A DNA stretch of 64,000 nt from CAVTJL01 sp963735065 (GCA_963735065.1 CAVTJL010000001.1:62001-126000), one strand, 5' to 3'. Positions 43,983-53,220 are shown, counted from the stretch's first letter. The notes: generated by a model from the sequence alone, not told the origin. Program-made: numbers and translations.

Positions 43983-44528
43983 ATGAGCTATCGCGTCTGT
44001 GTCTTCTGCGGCTCGAGGGTAGGGCGGCGCCCGTCCTACCGGGCCGATTCCGAGGCGCTCGGCAAAGGCATCGCCGAGCGCGGCTGGACGCTCGTCTATG
44101 GCGGCGGCGAGGTGGGGCTGATGGGCGTGACGGCCCGCGCCGCCCTCGCCGCCGGCGGTTCCGTGGTGGGCGTCATCCCGAGGCGGCTCATGGAGCGCGA
44201 GGTCGGCAAGCGCGATCTCACCGAGCTCATCGTCACCGAGACGATGTTCGAGCGAAAGGTGAAGCTGATCGCCGATGCCGATGCCTTCGTGGCGCTTCCC
44301 GGCGGCCTCGGCACGCTGGACGAGCTGCTCGAGGTCGTGACGCTGCGCCAGCTCGGCTATCATGCCGGCCCGCTGCTCCTCGTCGACACCGAGGGCTATT
44401 GGAGCCGCTACGCGGCGCTGGTCGACAGCGTCATCGACGAAGGCTTCGCCGAGGCCTCGGCGCGCAGCCTCTACAGCATCGTGCCGAGCCCGGCCGCCGC
44501 GCTCGAGGCGCTGGCCGCACGGGCCTAG
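43983..44528 (+). CDS. LOG/TIGR00730 Rossmann-fold protein
   Basis: A 181-residue lysine-decarboxylase-like protein of the LOG family. It has VYGGGEVGLMGVTARAAL and the signature ALPGGLGTLDELLEVVTLRQ with the catalytic glutamate. Members hydrolyse nucleoside 5'-monophosphates (cytokinin ribotides in plants) to free base; the bacterial in vivo substrate is often uncertain. It begins 30 bases after ilvE and converges on secB. Confidence 0.9.
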   Translation: MSYRVCVFCGSRVGRRPSYRADSEALGKGIAERGWTLVYGGGEVGLMGVTARAALAAGGSVVGVIPRRLMEREVGKRDLTELIVTETMFERKVKLIADADAFVALPGGLGTLDELLEVVTLRQLGYHAGPLLLVDTEGYWSRYAALVDSVIDEGFAEASARSLYSIVPSPAAALEALAARA

Positions 44529-44561
44529 CCCCGCGCGGCCGAGCGATCGGGCCTCGCCGCG

Positions 44562-45074
44562 TCAGACCGTGGCGCTGCCGTTGCCGTCGCTCGCCTGCGC
44601 CGCCGCCCGCTGCTGGGCCTCCTGCATGCGCTGGCGGTAGACGCTCACGAAGTCGATCGGATCCAGCATCAGCGGCGGGAAGCCGCCGTCGCGCGAGATG
44701 TCGGCCACGATCCGCCGCACGAAGGGGAAGAGGAGGCGCGGGCACTCGATCAGGAGGAGCGGCTGGAGGCTGTCCTGCGGGATGTTGGCGAGCTCGAAGA
44801 CGCCGCCATAGGCGAGCTCGATCAGAAACACCGTCTCGCCCGACACCTTGGCATCGACATTGAGCTGCAGGAGCACCTCGTACCGGGCCTCCTCCAGCTG
44901 CCGCGCCTCGGCGTTCACGCCGATCTGGATGTCCGGGCGCGGCTGGCTCTGCACCAGGCCCATCGGCGCCCGCGGATTCTCGAACGAGACGTCCTTGATG
45001 TACTGGGTGATGATGGACAGGCGCGGTGCTGCCTGCTGCGCGCCGCTGTCGGGGGTCTCGGGATTGTCGCTCAT
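44562..45074 (-). CDS. secB: Protein-export chaperone SecB
   Basis: Tetrameric cytosolic chaperone that keeps preproteins unfolded and hands them to SecA. The 170-residue protein includes LSIITQYIKDVSFENPRAP, YEVLLQLNVDAKVSGETVFL, YGGVFELANI and LLIECPRLLFPFVRRIVADI, SRDGGFPPLMLDPIDF. The start ATG overlaps the stop of an upstream phosphatase gene (ATGA). Confidence 0.96.
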   Translation of the reverse strand: MSDNPETPDSGAQQAAPRLSIITQYIKDVSFENPRAPMGLVQSQPRPDIQIGVNAEARQLEEARYEVLLQLNVDAKVSGETVFLIELAYGGVFELANIPQDSLQPLLLIECPRLLFPFVRRIVADISRDGGFPPLMLDPIDFVSVYRQRMQEAQQRAAAQASDGNGSATV

Positions 45075-45637
45075 CGGATGTCCTTTTGCTGTTCCGCGCC
45101 CGCCGTCTCGCCCGCCTCATGGAAGGCGAGGCGCACGCGCCCGAGGTTGGCGACCTCCTGCCCCGTGAGGCAGCGGATGAAGCCCCAGTGGCTGACCACC
45201 GCGACCTCGTCCCGGTCCGGCCAGTCCCTCACCGTGTCGAGGAAGGAGCGGGCGCGGACGCCGAGGCTGTCGACGCTTTCCATCCCCTCGCCCCACCAGA
45301 GATCGCCCAGGAGGCTGAAATCGAGGTGCGGCCAGCGCTCGGCCAGGAGGGCCGGATGGCTGCCCTCGTCGCACGAGTAGGCGCAGCGCTCGCGCACCAG
45401 CGGCTCCACGGAGACCGGCACGTCCAGGGCCTCGGCGATGATCGCCGCCGTCTCGAGGGCCCGGCGGTAGGGGCTGGTCAAGAGCCGCCCGATGCCCTGC
45501 CCGCGAAGCTCCGCCGCCGCCAGCCGTGCCGCGGCAGCGCCCTCGGCCGTGATCGGCGGATCGGCGATGCCGGGATCGATGCGGGTCGGGCCGAAAAGCC
45601 GGTTCCACTCCAACTCGGCGTGCCGAATGAGCAGCAT
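45071..45637 (-). CDS. Histidine phosphatase family protein
   Basis: A 188-residue phosphoglycerate-mutase-like phosphatase. The catalytic RHG-type motif is LIRHAELEWN with nucleophile His6. The supporting residues are visible in LLTSPYRRALETAAII and the second histidine in VAVVSHWGFIRCLTGQEV. The third residue of the motif is Ala, so it reads RHA. The substrate is unknown. It is translationally coupled to secB. Confidence 0.88.
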   Translation of the reverse strand: MLLIRHAELEWNRLFGPTRIDPGIADPPITAEGAAAARLAAAELRGQGIGRLLTSPYRRALETAAIIAEALDVPVSVEPLVRERCAYSCDEGSHPALLAERWPHLDFSLLGDLWWGEGMESVDSLGVRARSFLDTVRDWPDRDEVAVVSHWGFIRCLTGQEVANLGRVRLAFHEAGETAGAEQQKDIR

Positions 45638-45905
45638 GGACCCCAGTTCCGCCCCAGATCGCGCGTGACCGCCGCGCGGCGATCCGCGGGCGGGCGGCCC
45701 GCCGGAACCGGCCAGCCTCCGCGCGCCTTGTAGAGAAGGAGCCGCCCTTCCGGCAAGCGGCGCCGGCTCCCGGCGACCCTTACGGTTTCTTTTTGTGTTG
45801 GGGCCCTTATATGTGGGTCGGTGCGCGTCACTTCCTGCCGAGTCGCAGCCGACGGCGGGATTCCAAGCTCAAGGGCTGCTTTGCCAGCCGAAACGGCCGT
45901 GATTG
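45638..45905. promoter_or_regulatory. Divergent promoter region between the phosphatase-secB unit and the tim44-like gene
   Basis: About 270 bases between divergent genes. A short AT-rich stretch (TTTCTTTTTGTG at 45788-45799 and TTATAT at 45809-45814) stands out and is the likeliest promoter position for the plus-strand unit. I see no gene or clear operator. Confidence 0.3.
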
Positions 45906-46595
45906 ATGTCTGACGGGTTCGCCTATCTCGATATCATCTTCTTCGCGATGGTCGCAGCGTTCATAGCGCTGCGCCTGCGGGGCGTGCTCGGACGCCGGAC
46001 CGGCAACGAGCGTCGCCGGCCGAGCCCGATCGGTCAGAGCCCGGCTGCGCAGCGTGCCGACAAGGCGCCGCCGCTGCCCGAGCACGCGCTGCCGACGGCC
46101 GACGCGCAGCAGCAGGCGGGCATCGCCGACGTCGCCGACCCGACGATCAAGAAGGGCCTCACCGAGATCCGCCTGGCCGATCCCCACTTCGACCTCAAGG
46201 GCTTTCTCGCCGGCGCCCGGGCGGCCTTCACGATGGTCGTCGAGGCCTTCGCCAACGGCGACAAGGATGCCCTGCGGCCGCTGCTGGCACCTGCCGTCTA
46301 TGCCGGCTTCGCCGCCGCGATCGACCAGCGCACCGCGTCCGGCCAGACGATGGAGACGGAGCTGGTGGCCATCCGCGCCGCCGATATCGCGGCCGCCCAG
46401 ATGGATGCCCGCCGGGCGCGCGTCACCGTGCGCTTCAAGAGCGAGCAGATGAACCTCATCAAGGACGATCAGGGGCGCATCATCGAGGGCGAGCCGGGCC
46501 AGCACGACGAGGTCATCGACCTTTGGACCTTCGAGCGCGACACCCGATCCTCCGATCCGAACTGGGAGCTGACCGAGACCCGGGCGCCCGAGTGA
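45906..46595 (+). CDS. Tim44-like domain protein (TimA-type)
   Basis: A 229-residue protein with one N-terminal membrane anchor (YLDIIFFAMVAAFIALRL), a basic/proline linker, and a C-terminal Tim44/NTF2-like domain (DPHFDLKGFLAGARAAFTMV, VEAFANGDKDALRPLLAPAV, DEVIDLWTFERDTRSSDPNW). Alphaproteobacterial homologues are relatives of mitochondrial Tim44. The position between secB and mltA is conserved in the class. ATG 45906 is used in preference to the TTG one codon upstream. It is probably co-transcribed with mltA. Confidence 0.88.
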   Translation: MSDGFAYLDIIFFAMVAAFIALRLRGVLGRRTGNERRRPSPIGQSPAAQRADKAPPLPEHALPTADAQQQAGIADVADPTIKKGLTEIRLADPHFDLKGFLAGARAAFTMVVEAFANGDKDALRPLLAPAVYAGFAAAIDQRTASGQTMETELVAIRAADIAAAQMDARRARVTVRFKSEQMNLIKDDQGRIIEGEPGQHDEVIDLWTFERDTRSSDPNWELTETRAPE

Positions 46596-46610
46596 GCCGT
46601 CCGTCCCCTC

Positions 46611-47816
46611 GTGCGTTGCCGTAGCCTCGGATCCACCGCCCTCCTCCTCGGGCTTCTGCTCCTTGCCGCCTGCGCCAGGCGGCCGCCCCCGCCTCCTGCG
46701 CTTGCGCTCGAGCCCGCCACCTTCGCGGCTCTGCCCGGATGGGGCCAGGACCAGCCCGGCCCGGCGCTGGACGCCTTCCGCCGATCCTGCTCGGCCCTTC
46801 TGAAGCGCGGGGACGACCAGACCCTGGGCGGCTTTGCCTGGGCCGGCACGGTGGCCGACTGGCGCCCCGTCTGCGCCGCCGCCTCGAGCCTCGGCAGCGG
46901 CCCGGGCGTCGCCGAGAGCTTCTTCGAGGCGCGCTTCACGCCCTGGCGGGTGACCAACCGCGGCGACGCCTCCGGCCTCTTCACCGGCTACTACGAGCCG
47001 CTGCTGCAGGGGGCCACGGCGCCCGGCGGCCGGTACAAGGTGCCGCTCTATGGCCGACCGGGCGATCTCGTCGACGTCGACCTCGGCAGCTTCGATCCCG
47101 ATCTCAAAGGCCACCGCGTCGCCGGCCGCGTGCAGGGCACCAGCCTCATACCCTACTACACGCGCGCGCAGATCGACGCGGGCGCCCTCGCCGGCCGCGG
47201 GCTCGAGCTCTTCTGGGTCGAGGACCCCATCCGCAGCTTCTTCCTGCAGATCCAGGGCTCGGGCCAGATCGACCTGCCCGACGGCAGCCGCATGCGCGTC
47301 GGCTATGCGGCGCAGAACGGCCGTCCCTACCGGGCGATCGGCCGCGACCTCGTGGCGATGGGGGCGATCAGCAAGGAGGACGTCTCGCTGCAGTCGATCC
47401 AGGCCTGGCTCGAGGCGCATCCCGGCCAGGCCCGCGGGGTGATGGAGAAGAATCCGTCCTTTGTCTTTTTCCGCGCGCTGCCGGACCTCGCGACGGCGCC
47501 CGGGCCCCTGGGTGCCGAGGGCGTGCCGCTGACGCCCGAGCGCTCGCTCGCCGTCGACCGTCGCTACCTGCCGCTGGGCGTGCCGATGTGGCTTGCCACC
47601 ACCGCCCCCTACCCCTCGGGCGCCCCCTACCCCTCGGGCGAGAGGCCGCTGCAGCGCCTCGTGATCGCGCAGGATACGGGTGGTGCCATCCGCGGGCCGG
47701 TGCGGGGCGATCTTTTCTGGGGCTCGGGCGATGCGGCGGAGGCCGTGGCGGGGCGGATGAAGAGCCAGGGCAGCTACTGGATCCTCCTGCCGCGTGGCCT
47801 CTCCCCCGCCAGTTGA
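46611..47816 (+). CDS. mltA: Membrane-bound lytic murein transglycosylase A
   Basis: Lipoprotein enzyme that cleaves peptidoglycan with formation of anhydromuropeptides. The 401-residue protein has lipobox LAAC, then the MltA domain: GLFTGYYEPLLQGA, LIPYYTRAQIDAGALAGRGL, ELFWVEDPIRSFFLQIQGSG and the 3D domain with LVIAQDTGGAIRGPVRGDLF, WGSGDAAEAVAGRM, where the catalytic Asp lies. The GTG at 46611 starts the signal sequence. A loop after the VDRRYLPLGVPMWLATT stretch contains a duplicated six-residue unit APYPSG. Confidence 0.93.
   Translation: MRCRSLGSTALLLGLLLLAACARRPPPPPALALEPATFAALPGWGQDQPGPALDAFRRSCSALLKRGDDQTLGGFAWAGTVADWRPVCAAASSLGSGPGVAESFFEARFTPWRVTNRGDASGLFTGYYEPLLQGATAPGGRYKVPLYGRPGDLVDVDLGSFDPDLKGHRVAGRVQGTSLIPYYTRAQIDAGALAGRGLELFWVEDPIRSFFLQIQGSGQIDLPDGSRMRVGYAAQNGRPYRAIGRDLVAMGAISKEDVSLQSIQAWLEAHPGQARGVMEKNPSFVFFRALPDLATAPGPLGAEGVPLTPERSLAVDRRYLPLGVPMWLATTAPYPSGAPYPSGERPLQRLVIAQDTGGAIRGPVRGDLFWGSGDAAEAVAGRMKSQGSYWILLPRGLSPAS
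47604..47639 (+). repeat. Perfect 18-base tandem duplication inside mltA
   Basis: GCCCCCTACCCCTCGGGC occurs twice in a row (47604-47621 and 47622-47639), encoding APYPSG-APYPSG. It keeps the frame and lies in a surface loop, so it is probably a recent slippage event without loss of function. Confidence 0.8.
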
Positions 47817-47892
47817 CGCCTGGATGATTGCCTCGCCTTCATCGCCTCCGGTAAGAACTCGTGGCCATTCGCCAGCCGGAATCCCGCCCTCG

Positions 47893-48655
47893 ATGACCGA
47901 CCGACCGCGCGTCGCCCTTTTCGTCACCTGCCTCGTCGACCTCTTCAGGCCGAGCGTGGGCTTTGCCGCCGTGCGGCTCCTGGAGCGCGCCGGCTGCGAG
48001 GTCGAGGTGCCGCGAGCCCAGACCTGCTGCGGCCAGCCCGCCTTCAACGCGGGCGACCGCGCCACCACGCGGCGCATCGCCAAGAAGCTGATCCCGGTTC
48101 TCGAGCCCTACGACTATGTGGTCGTGCCCTCGGGCTCCTGCGGCGCCATGCTGAGCGCGCACTTCCCGGAGCTCTTCGAGGGCGAGCCCGAGTGGCAGCG
48201 CCGGGCCGAGGCGGTGGCCGTGCGCTGCCACGAGCTGATGCAGTTCCTGGTCGACGTGCGCGGCCTCGAGACGGTCGAGGCGGAGCTGCCGCTGCGGGCC
48301 ACCTACCACGACAGCTGCTCCGGCCTGCGCGAGCTGAAGGTGAAGGGCCAGCCGCGCCAGCTCCTGGCCTCGGTCGAGGGGCTGGAGCTGGTCGAGATGG
48401 AGGACAGCGAGGTGTGCTGCGGCTTCGGCGGCACCTTCTGCGTGAAGTATCCCGAGATCTCGACCCATATGGTGGACGAGAAGCTGGGCCGGGCCGCCGC
48501 CACCGGCGCCGACCTGCTCCTCGCCGGCGATCTCGGGCTGCCTGATGAACATGGCCGGGCGCCTGAAGCGCATGGGCTCGACCATGGAGGTGAGGCACGT
48601 GGCCGAGGTTCTGGCCGGCGATCCGATGGCACCCGCCATCGGCGAAGGCGACTGA
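47893..48655 (+). CDS. lutA: LutA-like L-lactate utilisation Fe-S protein, single frameshift
   Basis: One subunit of the LutABC L-lactate oxidase system. It has two cysteine-rich CCG domains: VTCLVDLFRPSVGF, RAQTCCGQPAFNAG, PSGSCGAML, then TYHDSCSGLRELKVKGQP and EVCCGFGGTFCVKYPEI. Near 48536 a G run is one base too long (CTCGGGCTGCCTG), after which the true end reads CLMNMAGRLKRMGSTMEVRH and stops at 48655. Because of the extra base the frame appears fused with lutB; that fusion is not natural. Length about 253 residues is normal. lutB starts 11 bases after the stop. Confidence 0.85.
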
Positions 48656-48666
48656 GGAGAGCGCCC

Positions 48667-50079
48667 GTGCAGCCCACCTCCCTGGCCTTCGAGAAGAGCG
48701 CGCACGAGGCGCTGGAGAACCCGCAGCTCCAGTTGGCGCATGCCGGCATCAGGACCGGCTGGCAGGCCGGGCGCACGAGGGCCGCGGCGGCCCTGCCCGA
48801 GTTCGAGCAGCTGCGCGACATCGGCCGCGACATCAAGAACCACACCCTGGCCCATCTCGACCTCTATCTCGAGGCCTTCATCGAGAAGCTCGAGGCCGTG
48901 GGCGGCACGGTGCATCTCGCGCGCGACGCGGCCGAGGCGCAGGCCATCATCCTGAAGCTCTGCCAGGACGCCGGGGCCAAGACCGTCACCAAGAGCAAGA
49001 GCATGGTGGCCGAGGAGATCGGGCTCAACCCGTTCCTCGAGGCGGCCGGCATCGAGGCCGTCGAGACGGACCTGGGCGAGCACATCATCCAGCTCGCGGA
49101 CCAGGCGCCCAGCCACCTCGTCGGCCCCGCGGCCCATATGACGAAGGACGAGGTCTCGGACCTCTTCGAGAAGCATCATGGCGGCCCGCGCATCACGGAT
49201 GCGGAGGCGCTCGTGGCGGATGCGCGCCGCGTGCTGCGCCAGCGCTATCTCGACGCCGACGTCGGCATCACCGGCGCCAACTTCCTCGTCGCCGAGACGG
49301 GCTCCATCGTCACGGTCACCAACGAGGGCAACGCCGAGCTGACGCAGGGGCTGCCCAGGACACACATCTGCCTGACGAGCCTCGAGAAGCTCGTCCCCAC
49401 CATGGAGGACGCCTTTACGCTATTGCGCCTCCTGGCGCGGTCGGCCACGGGGCAGGAGTTCTCGGCCTATACGAGCGTGCTGACCGGGCCGCGCCGGCCG
49501 GGCGATCTCGACGGGCCCGAGAGCCTGCACGTCGTGATCCTCGACAATGGCCGCTCGGGCATGGTGGGCGGGCCGTTCCAGGAGATGCTGCGCTGCATCC
49601 GCTGCGGTGCCTGCATGAACCACTGCCCGGTCTATCTCTCGGCCGGCGGCCATGCCTATGGCTGGGTCTATGTGGGCCCGATGGGCTCGGTGCTGACCCC
49701 GCAGTTCGTCGGCATCGAGAAGACCTACCCGCTGCCCAACGCGTCCACCTTCTGCGGCCGCTGCGAGGAGGTCTGCCCGGTCCGCATCCCGCTGCCCAAG
49801 CTGATGCGCTACTGGCGGGACGAGCAGTTCAAGAAGCACCTGCTGCCGCCGACCGCGCGTCGCGGCCTCAAGGCCTGGGCTTTCCTGGCGACGCGGCCGA
49901 AGCTCTACCGCTTCGTCACCGGTATCGCGATCCGCACGCTGGGCGCCATGGCCGGCAAGCGCGGGCGCCTGAAAAAGCTGCCGCTCGCGGGCGGCTGGAC
50001 CGGAACGCGCGACCTGCCGGCCCCGGCCGGGCGCACCTTCATGGCCGCCTGGAACGGCGGCAAGGGACGCCAGCCGTGA
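48667..50079 (+). CDS. lutB: LutB-like L-lactate utilisation Fe-S protein
   Basis: The 470-residue subunit carries a LUD domain followed by two 4Fe-4S clusters: CIRCGACMNHCPVY and CGRCEEVCPVRIP. Other landmarks are KTVTKSKSMVAEEIGLN, ITGANFLVAETGSIVTVTNE, and LPRTHICLTSLEKLVPTMED. GTG 48667 follows GAGGAG at good spacing. The stop overlaps the lutC start (GTGA). Together with LutA and LutC it is predicted to oxidise L-lactate to pyruvate. Confidence 0.93.
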   Translation: MQPTSLAFEKSAHEALENPQLQLAHAGIRTGWQAGRTRAAAALPEFEQLRDIGRDIKNHTLAHLDLYLEAFIEKLEAVGGTVHLARDAAEAQAIILKLCQDAGAKTVTKSKSMVAEEIGLNPFLEAAGIEAVETDLGEHIIQLADQAPSHLVGPAAHMTKDEVSDLFEKHHGGPRITDAEALVADARRVLRQRYLDADVGITGANFLVAETGSIVTVTNEGNAELTQGLPRTHICLTSLEKLVPTMEDAFTLLRLLARSATGQEFSAYTSVLTGPRRPGDLDGPESLHVVILDNGRSGMVGGPFQEMLRCIRCGACMNHCPVYLSAGGHAYGWVYVGPMGSVLTPQFVGIEKTYPLPNASTFCGRCEEVCPVRIPLPKLMRYWRDEQFKKHLLPPTARRGLKAWAFLATRPKLYRFVTGIAIRTLGAMAGKRGRLKKLPLAGGWTGTRDLPAPAGRTFMAAWNGGKGRQP

Positions 50080-50777
50080 GCGAGGCCAAGGACGCGGTGC
50101 TGGCCCGCCTGCGCCAGTCGATCGGACGGACGCCCGAGGAGGACGAGCGGGCGAGGGAGCGGGTGAGCCAGCGCCTGGCCGACCCGACGCCCAACCTCGT
50201 GCCGGCGCGCGGCCAGCTCGAGCCCGAGGGGCGCGTGGCCCTCTTCATCGAGATGGCGCGCAAGGTCACGACCGACGTGGAGCGGCTGCCCGACCTCGAG
50301 GCCGTGCCGGCGGCGGCCGCAGCCTACCTCAGGCGCCACAATGTGCCCCAGAAGCTCGTGATGGCGCCCGTGCCCGTGCTCGACTCCTGCCGATGGGAGA
50401 GCCAGCCGCTGCTGCGTGTGCGCCGCGGGACGGCCGAGCCGGCCGACGCCGCGGGCCTGACGCTGGCTGCGGCCGGCATCGCCGAGACCGGCACCCTCAT
50501 GCTGGTCTCGAGCCCCGAGCTGCCGACGCTTCTGGCCTTTCTGCCCGAGACCAGCATCGTCGTGCTGCCCGCCGACTGGATCGACGGTGCCTACGAGGAG
50601 AGCTGGCAGCGCCTGCGCGAGGTGCTGGGCCAGCCGCCGCGCTCGGTCAACCTCATCACCGGCCCATCCCGCACCGGCGACATCGCCCAGAAGATCGAGC
50701 TCGGCGCGCACGGGCCCCGGCGCCTGCTCGTGCTGGTCGTCGACGAGATGCCGCCGGAGCTCCAGGCGGCAGGATGA
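50076..50777 (+). CDS. lutC: LutC-like LUD domain protein
   Basis: A 233-residue LUD-domain protein, third subunit of the lactate-oxidising complex. Conserved stretches are LTLAAAGIAETGTLMLVSSP, TSIVVLPADWIDGAYEESWQ, SVNLITGPSRTGDIAQKIEL and GAHGPRRLLVLVVD. It starts in the lutB stop (GTGA) and its own stop overlaps the smr start (ATGA), so translation is coupled from lutB through smr. No LldR/LutR regulator or lactate permease is adjacent. Confidence 0.92.
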   Translation: MSEAKDAVLARLRQSIGRTPEEDERARERVSQRLADPTPNLVPARGQLEPEGRVALFIEMARKVTTDVERLPDLEAVPAAAAAYLRRHNVPQKLVMAPVPVLDSCRWESQPLLRVRRGTAEPADAAGLTLAAAGIAETGTLMLVSSPELPTLLAFLPETSIVVLPADWIDGAYEESWQRLREVLGQPPRSVNLITGPSRTGDIAQKIELGAHGPRRLLVLVVDEMPPELQAAG

Positions 50778-51317
50778 TGCGCCGCGGGCGGCAGGCGCCG
50801 AGCCCGCAGGATCTGGCGCTCTGGCAGCATGCGATGCGGGACGTCCGGCCGCTCGGCACGCGCACGGCCGAGCCCGAGGCGGCACCGCCACCGCCGCCCG
50901 CCGCCGCCGAGCCTCCGGCCACCGCCATCCCCTCCCCCGCCGCGGCACCCACGCTCCCGCCGCCCAAGCCGCCGACCCGTCACGCCTCCCGCGGCCAGGG
51001 CCTCGACCGCCGCACGCGCCAGCGGCTGCAGCGCGGCCAGTACCCGATCTCCGCCCGCCTCGACCTGCACGGCATGACCCAGGAGGCCGCCCACACGACC
51101 CTCCTGGCCTTCGTCCAGGCCGAGCAGCGCCGCGGCTCGCGCTGCGTCCTCGTCATCACGGGACGCGGCCTGCGCTCGGGCGGCGTGCTGCGCTCGCATG
51201 ACCCCGCGCTGGCTGGCGACGCCGCCGCTGGCCGACCTCGTGCTGGCGCAGACCCCGGCCAGGATCCCCCACGGGGGGGACGGGGCGTTCTATGTGCTGC
51301 TGCGCAGGAGCCGGTGA
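50774..51317 (+). CDS. Smr domain protein, single frameshift
   Basis: A MutS2-type Smr domain protein. The N-terminal 80 residues are a proline/alanine linker. The Smr domain begins SARLDLHGMTQEAAHTTLLA and contains RCVLVITGRGLRSGGVLR. Near 51195 one extra base shifts the frame; the proper end reads MTPRWLATPPLADLVLAQTP and HGGDGAFYVLLRRSR, stopping at 51317. The 544-base span shows the single extra base. Smr domains bind or nick branched DNA or RNA. smr next to mltA is usual in alphaproteobacteria; here lutABC lies between them. Confidence 0.82.
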
Positions 51318-51440
51318 GAGACCAAGAAAGGTCTCTTTCTTTTTTTGTCACCTTGGCGTCCGGAGGGATTGCAGGGCGTCGCCCATCAGTCTTGGCAAGA
51401 GCCCCCATCGCCGACACTATGTCGTCGGGAGATCAAAGCC

Positions 51441-51995
51441 ATGGCCGAAGCCGCCACCACCGCCGCCCTCAGCCTCGCCGACTTCCTCGCCTGGGAGGAG
51501 GCACAGGAGATGCGCTACGAGCGCGTCGCCGGCGTCGTGCGCATGATGGCGGGGGGCACGCTGACGCACGACCGGATCGCGACGAACATCCTGGCGGCGC
51601 TGAGCGCGCGGCCTGCGCGGGTCAGCCTGCTTTGCGCAGGGATCGAACCTGAAGGTCGTCTCGCCGCAGGGCGATGTGATGTATCCGGACGCCTTCGTGC
51701 TGTGCGGCCCGCATGCCGGCGACCTCACCGCCGTCGAGGATCCGGTCGATTGTGTTCGAGGTGCTGTCCGAGAGCACGGCCCAGCACGACCTGACGCGCA
51801 AGCGCCTCGCCTACAAGACGATCCCGTCGCTGAAGGCGATCGTCTACGTCGCCTCCGACCGTCGCCCGCATCGACATCGTCCGCCGCCAAGCCGATGGCT
51901 ACTGGGATGACGAGGATGCGCTCGAGGGAGGGGACGCGGTGCTCGAGCTGCCGGAGATCGGGGTGATGCTACCGCTCGATTGGATCTACTCGTGA
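51441..51995 (+). pseudogene. Uma2 family (DUF820) endonuclease-like gene, multiply frameshifted
   Basis: Uma2-type sequence is recognisable in pieces: LSLADFLAWEEAQEMRYERV and GGTLTHDRIATNILAALSAR in the first frame, then VVSPQGDVMYPDAFVLCGPH in another. VFEVLSESTAQHDLTRKRLA and YKTIPSLKAIVYVASD lie in a third, and ADGYWDDEDALEGGDAVLEL with the end LPLDWIYS before the stop at 51995. At least three shifts (near 51620, 51745 and 51865) are needed, so it looks truly decayed. Uma2 proteins share the PD-(D/E)XK fold; function is mostly unknown. It marks the start of an accessory stretch. Confidence 0.7.
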
Positions 51996-51999
51996 AGCA

Positions 52000-52358
52000 T
52001 ATAGAAAGACGCCATCCGCACTGCCAGCCGCGGACCGTTGTGACCCGGAACAGCTGTGCCGCCGTTGTTGCGTCGAAACCCCATTCGACGTCGCTATCAG
52101 ATGCGCGCTTTTCACCAACTACGTAAAGCAACCTGAAGGTACTCGACAACATCATGGATGGCCTGTCCTTCGTACGGCCGGTGCTGGTAGCATCAGACCG
52201 ACAGGTACTTCTGCCCATGAGAGATGGAGAGCGCAACCTCGCAGCGGAAGATTTGCGACACCACAGATCCAAACATACCCCTTCGTGATCGTGGGACAGA
52301 CAACCTGCGGAGCCAAAGCAATGGACAATCTTCTAAACCAGTAGGATCGAATTTGCAC
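52000..52358 (-). pseudogene. Decayed minus-strand coding sequence, unknown family
   Basis: Read on the minus strand, short protein-like stretches occur in different frames: SQIFRCEVALSISHGQKYLS and YQHRPYEGQAIHDVVEYLQV, separated by a TGA, then after a shift EWGFDATTAAQLFRVTTVRG. Stops and shifts make it non-functional. I do not recognise the family. It could equally be chance open frames, since no single frame is long. Confidence 0.25.
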
Positions 52359-52360
52359 TG

Positions 52361-53220
52361 AAGACTATACACTGCTCAGATCAATCTAATTGATCGAAAG
52401 AGCTTACTTAAGATACGGACTTTTACATCCATGAACTAGAGCAGATATATCTCATTTATAAGAGATCCAGCTTTACAATGAACCTGTAGCATCAGATTCG
52501 AAATTCTTCAACCTGGCGATTTTGCCGATAGATAGTGCAAATATGACCTAAGCAATTGCTTAGCTGATCTCAGTTCTTTGTTGTAACTGGAATGTTATTC
52601 AGTATAGTCATGAGGATATCTTTCGAAGGATAGAAACTATATTCAGAAACAGACATACCCAGTTCTTGGTTAGTTCGTTAATCTCTGACGATAGATTTGA
52701 ATGATCATAGGAAGACAATTCTTGGGACATTGGCATATAGACGTACCCCAGCGCAGCTGCCATAGGTTACGTCTATGTCGTCTCAGGTGCTGTTCGCCGA
52801 ATTTGGCGTCGTAATAACGCAATGATTTGAACCTTATGCGGAGGGTGGCGGCCACTGTTAGCAAGAATAAGATAGTCCCCTACTTTAAGAGACGGACGAC
52901 ATTAGTGTGCAACGGTCGACGGTTCGAAGAGCATCAAGTGCATCCATGCGGCATCTCATCAAACGACTTAAAATGAGTTGACCGACGCCTCTAGCGCTCG
53001 AATAGCGCCTATGAGTGGCTAGGAGTTATCAGCTTGAGTAATAAGCTAGGATAGAGCCCTTCTCCGACCGTCTATTAGGAGACGGCAGGCGGACGAGAGT
53101 GCACCGTGGCAACCCCGAACTATAGGCTCTGTCCTGCGAGGCGCTTCCGCTGGACTGCCCCTCGCGTGGTTCGACGAGCTGGTGCTGGCGATGCGGCGGG
53201 TCTAACGATCAGTCGCTATC
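52361..53220. other. AT-rich region without a supported gene
   Basis: About 860 bases much richer in A+T than the rest of the window, with many stop codons in all frames. The longest minus-strand pieces are 52670-52864 (64 codons) and 52608-52736 (about 42 codons, with ELSSYDHSNLSSEINELTKN); neither has a clear ribosome site or recognisable family. The composition suggests acquired DNA in late decay. No tRNA, integrase or terminal inverted repeats were found. Confidence 0.5.

Noticed and set aside
47794..50079. An apparent LutA-LutB fusion protein
   Set aside because: A single extra G near 48536 removes the lutA stop. Correcting it restores two normal genes with a ribosome site between.
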